From Brachionus plicatilis (taxonomy: Eukaryota; Rotifera; Eurotatoria; Ploima; Brachionidae): a stretch of DNA of 64,000 bases. The notes below the pieces were generated by a model. It was not told the origin of the DNA and searched no databases. It saw only the letters and a list, made by a program, of their open reading frames with translations. Location: NCBI GenBank assembly GCA_010279815.1, contig QEOQ01000226.1, forward strand, positions 2,523,411 through 2,587,410, in the 5' to 3' direction. This document shows positions 59,701-64,000 of the stretch, one piece after another (the stretch's first letter is position 1; each line of letters opens with the position of its first letter). Position numbers and translations under genes: made by a program.

Positions 59701-60494
59701 CTGAAATTTGTTCACTATCCAAATAGGCCTCAATCAGAGTCTTTTCCAAAAAAGCACGCCATTCATGATCGGGATCATCGATCAATTGAAGAGCTTGGGT
59801 AATTATTTTTAAAGAAGGACACAACAATCGTGTAAAATTTGTTTTTATAAACGAGCGTGCATATTTCCAGAAAATTAACGATGAGTTATAAATCAAAAAA
59901 TTGTATCTTTTAAAATTAAAAAATTAATAAAATTGTGAAAAAAGTTCAATTTTTTATTTACCTTTTATTTTGAATTGAAAAATCGATTGCTTTGTGAAGA
60001 AAAGGAGTTGATTTATCTAAATTAGACTGAACCAAAAAATAAGGTAGCCGTAAAATTTTAAAAAAATGGAATTACCGCTTCAAAAGTTGATTTTGGAGCC
60101 AAAAGCTGGAATTGGCATAAATAGGCCCTTGCCAAAAATTGGTTTGATATCATAGGCATGCTAAAATATATTTGAATACATCGATTAGCAATTTGATGCT
60201 CATTAAACTAAAAAAAATAGTAAGGAAAATTATTGAGATTCATTGAAATTAAATTTACATTTAAAGCCTTTTCGGCACATTCTACAAAAAGATTTTGAGA
60301 AAAATTTTCAATATCTTTGGTTGATTTTTCATTTTTTGAACTTATTTCAGGATCAAGTTGATAGTATGCTTCCCTGACGAATTCTACATCTAAAAATAAA
60401 AGTTCATAATTTTTATTATTAAAATTTTAAGCTTTTGAACAATACTTTTTTCTTGCTCTGCTTTTGCCAAAAGTCGGTAAATTGGTGAATCCAT
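35712..60494 (-). CDS. CFAP46: CFAP46 (TTC40), central-pair C1d projection protein, 22 exons
   Basis: Scaffold protein of the axonemal central apparatus (C1d complex with CFAP54, CFAP74, CFAP221), needed for ciliary beating. Exons: 60494-60446, 60389-60259, 60207-60076, 60026-59962, 59906-59564, 59353-59250, 56046-54657, 51878-51478, 50186-48644, 46433-44880, 43969-43862, 43811-43464, 43413-43270, 41915-41819, 41588-40635, 40577-40297, 40246-39949, 38305-38162, 37146-36822, 36767-36609, 36539-36239, 36189-35712. All phases agree except exon 14, which has one base too many in an A7 run (41895-41901). The product is about 3,100 aa. It follows vertebrate CFAP46 along its length: N-terminal MDSPIYRLLAKAEQ; WDICRVSCRFCLLYD; EGIELFEKP...ESWLVCQGSAYLWNYFHHLI; KALEVCEYAMLVTNG; VLPRT-like LPRTKHRLLIYRF; C-terminal LTGVKCILSNQW. 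The body is TPR-like helical repeats; low-complexity lysine-rich linkers interrupt it (for example ~35880-35960). The exon at 38305-38162 is too short to stand out as an ORF. Confidence 0.94.
37630..37945. repeat. Palindromic MITE in a CFAP46 intron
   Basis: Outer arms 37638-37706 and 37876-37943 (CTAAATCATTTTTCCATTAA and complement) match at nearly every base over ~68 bp; inner arms ATAGTCGGAATTTTCACTCA... and complement (37788-37830, 37839-37877) also pair. The left half contains ~80 bp with no partner in the right half. No clear target duplication. Confidence 0.8.
38990..39685. mobile_element. Putative nonautonomous element with inverted TCAAAATAACA subterminal repeats
   Basis: The left ~140 bp carries at least six copies of (A)TCAAAATAACA-like motifs in plus orientation (38995-39145); the right ~150 bp carries the complement (TGATTAAATC, TTGTTATTTTGA, GGTATTTTGATAA) from ~39530 to 39670. 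Ends resemble GCACGACTGC and complement of GCACAGTACTGC. Subterminal repeats of opposite orientation are typical transposase-binding arrays. Interior is noncoding. Sits in the intron between CFAP46 exons 17 and 18. Confidence 0.6.
42603..43035. mobile_element. TA-flanked MITE with AGTGGTGATTTG termini, CFAP46 intron
   Basis: Left end AAGTGGTGATTTGGTAACAG after TA, right end the complement of CAGTGGTGATTTGATAACAG before TA. Arms continue as TATTTTACGAAAAATTACGTA and complement, with further inverted matches (AATTTTCAA.../...TTGAAAATT) towards the middle, so most of the 433 bp is foldback. Noncoding. Confidence 0.83.
44041..44870. other. CFAP46 intron sequence, nothing recognised
   Basis: Long intron between exons 10 and 11; AT-rich, with a slightly GC-richer patch at ~44160-44210 (CAGTGGCGTGACCTGTCC). 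No open frame or repeat pair. Confidence 0.5.
46640..47245 (+). pseudogene. 5'-truncated LINE, reverse transcriptase C-terminal end with poly(A) tail
   Basis: From ~46680 an open plus-strand frame reads NKTLSTVYKSLIGSIVDYFF then ...RKLQVIQNSAIRSILKLKFD and LAERYVRNALENSVDMVVQL to a stop at ~47068: the extreme C-terminus of a jockey/CR1-type LINE ORF2 (the YKSLI...SI.DY...KLQ.IQN.A.R.I pattern). A ~170-bp 3'UTR with palindrome GAGCATGTGCTC and an A-run of ~21 at 47224-47244 follow. A related copy is at 57240-58080. It lies antisense to CFAP46 in the intron between exons 9 and 10. Confidence 0.83.
47395..48223. mobile_element. TA-flanked nonautonomous element, TIR CAGTACTGCTCCGTCATG
   Basis: Left end CAGTACTGCTCCGTCATGAT follows TA at 47393-47394; right end is its complement ending at 48223 before TA (48224-48225). 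The first ~54 bases of the arms match perfectly, then TTTACGTAAATTTAC-type sequence continues in both. Many small inverted ACGTAA repeats fill the subterminal parts. No transposase remains. Confidence 0.88.
50200..51445. repeat. Region of dense CCCCACAA / AACACAAAA motif arrays, probable transposon
   Basis: In the CFAP46 intron between exons 8 and 9. Left part (50225-50640) has repeated plus-strand motifs TTCCCCACAA, TAACACAAAT, TCAACACAAAA; right part (50980-51445) has complements (TTTTGTGCTGA, TTTGTGGGGAAAAG, GGTGGGGAC). AAAGGGTCT at ~50485 matches the complement of AGACCCTTT at ~51434, a likely inverted end. The ORF at 50712-50897 lies inside and is unrecognised. Boundaries are uncertain. 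Confidence 0.55.
51945..52443. repeat. Foldback element related to the GGCATCTTGAAG family
   Basis: Right end complements GGCATCTTGAAGTTTATGAT (52424-52443); left end has TTGAAGTTGAAGATCAATTC and both inner flanks pair through AATTCAAAGAGTTT. The left ~245 bp matches the repeat at 34608-34886. Left terminus is degraded so no target duplication could be read. Confidence 0.65.
52760..53720 (+). pseudogene. Degenerate LINE reverse transcriptase fragment
   Basis: RT landmarks are readable with stops and frame breaks: FRKKTSCNHAIFVVRE (~53105), ASLDA(stop)KAFDKVWRDGL (~53192-53240, the F/D-containing motif A), ECGVKQGGILSSFLFNIYIN (~53360-53420, motif B), and LLISPSERQLKELLNICS (~53512-53565). 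The Y-x-D-D motif is lost. Antisense to CFAP46 in the intron between exons 7 and 8. In-frame stops at several places make it nonfunctional. Confidence 0.8.
53721..54656. other. CFAP46 intron, no further feature
   Basis: Between the LINE fragment and exon 7. Contains isolated TACGTAAAA transposon-end-like sequence at ~54110 and a GGGGGTCAG motif repeated three times (~54385-54425 and 54575-54608). Function unknown. Confidence 0.45.
56483..57239. other. CFAP46 intron, AT-rich, no supported gene
   Basis: First part of the ~3.2-kb intron between exons 6 and 7. A plus-strand ORF at 56483-56683 is almost entirely I/L/F/N and Y and looks like compositional chance, though a mitochondrial insertion could not be ruled out by eye. 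Confidence 0.4.
57240..58080 (+). pseudogene. Second degenerate LINE reverse transcriptase fragment
   Basis: Readable pieces: VKVNGKWIFE then KEVVPQGSVICSLLVTIFIND (~57395-57460, RT motif B), KYLKEVEQWLFKWKMKISVEKS (~57567-57640, the thumb-proximal segment), KFLGITRLKTK (~57725), and LTKRYVRAGLSHSVAFVIKL (~57985-58060), which aligns with ERYVRNALENSVDMVVQL of the copy at 46640. Several stops and shifts. Lies antisense to CFAP46 in the intron between exons 6 and 7. Confidence 0.8.
58081..59249. other. CFAP46 intron, no feature
   Basis: AT-rich. A GTCAAAGTCACAAGTAAAAAGTCC / ACTTTGACTTAAACTTGTGAC pair at ~58378-58500 resembles the CAGAGTTG MITE interior and is probably a decayed copy. Confidence 0.5.
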
Positions 60495-60653
60495 TTCAAA
60501 AAGCTTTAAAGAAATAAAAATTAATGAAGTTTTATTTTACTTAAAAATAATAAAAAAAAACAGTTTCCATAGAAATTCCCTGAGAAAATGTCAAAATAGA
60601 TTTGAAATTCAATTTAAAATATAAGAAAATTGACCTTTTAAGAAATCATTCAC

Positions 60654-61503
60654 AGAAAAATATTTATCTAACAAGCATAGAGAAAATGAAGTTAAATTCA
60701 TATTTTTTTGAAGATTCTTTAAGAAATTTAAATTTTTAAAACTTTTATTTTGCCACATTTTGATTATATTTTTACGCTACTTTGTTATTTCTCTTAAGAA
60801 GCAATACAAAGGTTGTCAAATTGCTTTTATATCTCTATTTATAAGCTTCTGAAATTAAAGTTAAACACGGATGATTGCAATGAAATCAATAATCTTTTAG
60901 AAAAATTTGGCCTCTTCTCTTTTCAGCACCGTTCGCTTGAAAGGATGCTCACTTTCTCTTATAAAATAAATTTTTCAAATTGTCCTCCTCTGTTAAAAGA
61001 GGAATTTATTCGAAATAATACAAAGTCTATGAATTATCAACTAAGAAATATGAACAATTTCATAGAAACTGGAGCTAAATCAAAAAGTGGTGAAAAGACG
61101 TTTGAATATATTTTTACGCGACTTGCTAACAAATTCGTCGTCAAAAAAGAAGACCTTAAATTTACAACATTTAAACTTTCTATTTTCAATAATATAAATA
61201 TTATTTATAATAAATCAGTAAAAATTTTTGACAAATTAAAATTAAATTTAAAATATAAATTTTTTGTATTTTTATTTGAATTTGATAAATGATTGTATTT
61301 TAAATTTTAAATTTGAAGACAAATTTATATATTTTTATAAAAAAAATTTTTTTAATTGAAATAAATGAAGTATTAATCAGTCTCTTAAAGAGATAAGGGC
61401 ACTTGCCTGTTGGTTAATCTTTAATCTTAGAAAAATATTTATCTAACAAGCATAGAGAAAATAAAATTAAATTCATATTTTTTTAAAGATTCTTTAAAAA
61501 ATT
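60654..61503. repeat. ~75-bp direct repeat pair flanking a LINE tail
   Basis: 60654-60728 and 61429-61503 match with only about five differences (AGAAAAATATTTATCTAACA...TTCATATTTTTTT). They bracket the LINE C-terminal fragment just upstream of the CFAP46 start. Could be a long target duplication, a tandem element structure or a duplicated promoter-side segment. Confidence 0.8.
60740..61292 (+). pseudogene. LINE ORF2 C-terminal tail
   Basis: An open plus-strand frame from ~60813 reads LNTDDCNEINNLLEKFGLFS, HRSLERMLTFSYKI and YQLRNMNNF, the cysteine-poor tail seen after the RT domain of invertebrate LINEs (recalled similarity, not searched). The upstream ~70 bases add QKV-like RT sequence in another frame, so the copy is truncated and shifted. 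Adjacent to, and divergent from, the CFAP46 5' end. Confidence 0.65.
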
Positions 61504-61799
61504 CCTATTTAATAAAAATAAAAAGAAAATTTTTTTGAATGATCATACAAGTCTATTAATCAACTATTGGAACAAATTTCGTCAACTAACAATAAAAATA
61601 ATTTCACTGAAAACATCTTCATATTTTTATTTTCGAAAATATTTTAGGGTAGTTATTTCAAGATTAACAAACATGTTTTACTTGATATCAAAGTCTACAA
61701 AACTTGGAAAACTTGGCGAATTTAAATCAATTTAAAGTGGTGTTTATGTTGCATAGTTTTAATTTTCAAAGATTTCAATTGATCTCAATTGATCTCAAT

Positions 61800-61988
61800 T
61801 GAGAATTTATGGTCATACATGGATGCCAAATTGGTAGACACCAAGAAGCTTCTATTGAGCATTCATGAGAGGTTTTACACAAAGAGAGGTTAAAAATTTC
61901 GACTGAGTACGTACAAAAATTGATTGAATCTATGCCAAAAAAAATTTTGGCTTGTTGCAACGCCAAAGGCGGTCATTTCAAATATTAA
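61800..61988 (+). pseudogene. 3' end of a Tc1-type transposase
   Basis: From ~61872 one frame reads EVLHKERLKISTEYVQKLIE, then SMPKKILACCNAKGGHFKY and a stop at 61986-61988: the canonical C-terminus of Tc1 transposases (LIESMPRR...KGGHTKY). A TGA stands where the family has Trp just upstream. No TIRs recognised around it; a decayed fragment unrelated to the intact element at 1-2567. Confidence 0.85.
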
Positions 61989-62934
61989 ATTGTAAAAATT
62001 TCTAAACTTTTGAACCGTTTTTTTCTTAAATTAATTTTGTCCATTTTTTCTTTTTTTATTTTTTTTAATGATTTTTTTTCACTTAATTTTTTTTTGGCTT
62101 TATGTTTTTTGATTGATGAAAAAAAAAAAAAATTTCTAAACTTTTGCAACATTCTGTAGATCTGAGTTTTTTTGATGGTGATAAAAATAAGTATCGAAAA
62201 GAATTCATAAAAAAAGATTTTCTAGGTTTTTGAAATTAAGTAGTAAAGAAAAAAAACAAAATAATAATTTTGAAAATTTTTATTTGAGTGTAACAAATAT
62301 CAAACCTTTCTATTAAAATTGTATGAAAAAAATGAAAATTTTTACTGCGATCATCCATAAAAGTCAATTGATTCTATTCAGATTTTCTTGGTGAATAGAA
62401 TTTGAAAAGAATCAATTGAACTAACATTGGAACGATCAAATAATTTTACTCAATTTTTTTATCTAATTTCAAATTTAAAAAAAAAATTTTTTAAAATTCA
62501 CAAACAAGAAACTAAGTTAAAAAATAAAATTTCTAAAGACAATTTTTAGTTTAAGCTCAAATAAAATTACAAGAACCGGTATTTCAAATTAGGTCTGTCT
62601 TTGACGTCAGTCTGTTGTAAAATTATCAGAATTTTCAGAATGTCAGTATCTAGTAGAAAAAAAAAGGCAAAGTAAAATTTTTGATCAAATTTAATTTTTC
62701 AAATTTGAACAGAACATTTTTAAAAATTAAAAATTCCAAAAACATTTTCTAAAATAACACTGATAATAATCATAGCCTAATTAGGCATTCCATAGCTGAT
62801 TATTTATCATAGAGTTTATTTTTAATGAATATTGATCTCTATGATCCAAACATTGGAAAAAAATAATTAATTATGAAGAAAATATTTAAAAATTTATTTA
62901 AACAAAATAAAATGCGTTGGAATGCTGACTAAAT
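61989..62934. other. Gene-free interval
   Basis: AT-rich 3' flank of the glycosyltransferase-like gene. No open frame, RNA gene or repeat pair supported. Confidence 0.5.
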
Positions 62935-64000
62935 TTAATCCTTTAGTGAAGATTGAGTTTCTAATAGACTCAGGAGCTTATTGGGAGACAATTTTTTTCC
63001 CTCTAGTGCCATTTTCAAAGCGTAAAACTTAGCGGTATTCGGATTACCAATATTGTTGGAAATATTATCATATTTACCAGCTTTGAACTCAAACTTGGAG
63101 AACATATCGGAACCTTTTTTTAAATTTAATTAAATTTTTTTCATTTAAAATTCAATTATTTTATTACCATGAAAAACATGAATATGAATAATCTTATTAA
63201 CATCGGTGCTGTAATGCGCAGGATAATCCAAGTAATCAATCAATTTCACAATATTTAATTGTTTAGTTTTGATTAAGTGGTTCATGAGGAGATTCTGGCC
63301 GTAAAGCAGCAGTACTCCATAGTGCCAATCAGGCCACAACTGCACACCCAATTTTCCGGCGCGCTCAGGCGGCGCAAATTCCTCATTTGAAAGATAGGCC
63401 ATGCCGAATAAAGTCAAGTAGGACACCAGTCTAAACTGGTTCGAAGTCGAGTACCAAGTAGAGCCCAAATTGGTAGAGCTAGCGTATTCTAGGCCCAAAT
63501 TGTTGGCTATTCTGGCCAAGCGATTTGTATTAAACTCATTGCTGTACCCGCCTCGGCCCACATAGAAATCATTACAGTGCTTGGGCAGCCATTTGGCAAA
63601 GAGTGGCGTCAAAAAAACATCCATGTCACTGCGTATGAGATAATCATATCCAGCCGCTTGGAAGTATTTGTATCCGTCAAACGCCATCAAAATCGAATCA
63701 ACATAGCCATAGTTTGACAGGCGATTTTTGAGAAAATGGTAAAAAACATTCAAATTGGTATCGGAATCATTAAAAATATTTATTTTTCTAAGAATAAAAT
63801 CATAAAGTTGATTGTTAGAGGAAAAGTTAATGTCATTAGAGGCCAATTTTCTGACCCTGATGGCCTCGTAGTTAATGAGCACACACATTGGCTTGTCTTT
63901 TGGTGAAGTTCGTTTGTGCCAAAATGAGCAGTTAAGCTTGGTAAAAAATGAATTGCTAAAGAATTGCTGCTCATTTCGAACAAAAACAACTAGATCTGTG
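62935..64000 (-). CDS. Glycosyltransferase-like protein (DUF7164-like), partial at window edge
   Basis: Two exons are visible: >64000-63168 and 63113-62935, joined in phase (CATG|GTTCC). The frame is open to the window edge (TDLVVFVRNEQQF...), so the N-terminus lies beyond 64000 and the apparent Met at 63888 is internal. The protein has the layout of a GT-A-type sugar transferase: VVFVRNE strand, CVLINYEAIRVRKL, then YLIRSDMDVFLTP with a D-x-D motif expected to bind a metal-nucleotide sugar, NLGSTWYS, and QLWPDWHYGVLLLYG with conserved histidine and aromatics; FHG follows near the splice. I recall this combination from the DUF7164 family of invertebrates and protists. Substrate unknown; no membrane segment is seen in the visible part. 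Codon usage is less AT-rich than flanking DNA, as expected for a real gene. Confidence 0.82.

Noticed and set aside
1..64000. CRISPR arrays, bacterial operons, Shine-Dalgarno sites, tRNA genes
   Set aside because: Nothing of these kinds was seen; introns, U2 snRNA and cilia genes show animal nuclear DNA.

Overview
This window is animal nuclear DNA: very AT-rich, with genes split by many short GT...AG introns (often about 45-60 nt), a U2 snRNA gene, a long cilia gene and a heavy load of DNA transposons and LINE fragments. The gene set and LINE tails look most like a monogonont rotifer such as Brachionus, but that is a judgement from composition and recalled protein families, not a search.

Layout. 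1-2.6 kb: one complete Tc1/mariner-type element with about 645-bp inverted ends and an intact, spliced 340-aa DD37D transposase. 2.7-4.4 kb: an hAT-type MITE, then a three-exon gene for a Rep-like protein with an intact superfamily 3 helicase P-loop but degenerate HUH nuclease motifs. 6 kb: a U2 snRNA gene or close pseudogene. 10-27 kb: three CD36/scavenger-receptor-B genes on the minus strand, separated by MITEs, an internally deleted pogo-like element and a 1.5-kb nonautonomous element with a palindromic MITE nested in it. 27.9-29.5 kb: a SOUL heme-binding protein gene preceded by a broken tandem copy. 30.2-30.8 kb: a Merlin-like element. 31.3-33.6 kb: a single-exon seven-transmembrane receptor with a large ectodomain. 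35.1-35.4 kb: an assembly gap. 35.7-60.5 kb: one 22-exon gene on the minus strand, CFAP46 (central-pair C1d component of motile cilia). I joined its exons by hand; the reading frame holds across every junction except one, where a single extra base lies in an A7 run. Its introns carry LINE fragments, palindromes and MITEs. 60.7-62 kb: transposon debris. 62.9-64 kb: the 3' part of a glycosyltransferase-like gene running off the window edge.

The genes are not a pathway; this is a transposon-rich stretch with a local CD36 cluster, a cilia gene and single genes. The items most worth a second look are the intron-bearing Rep-like gene, the intact long-TIR mariner element, the caspase-like (CHAT-like) but catalytically empty C-terminus of CFAP46, and several MITE families whose target-site duplications can be read directly.
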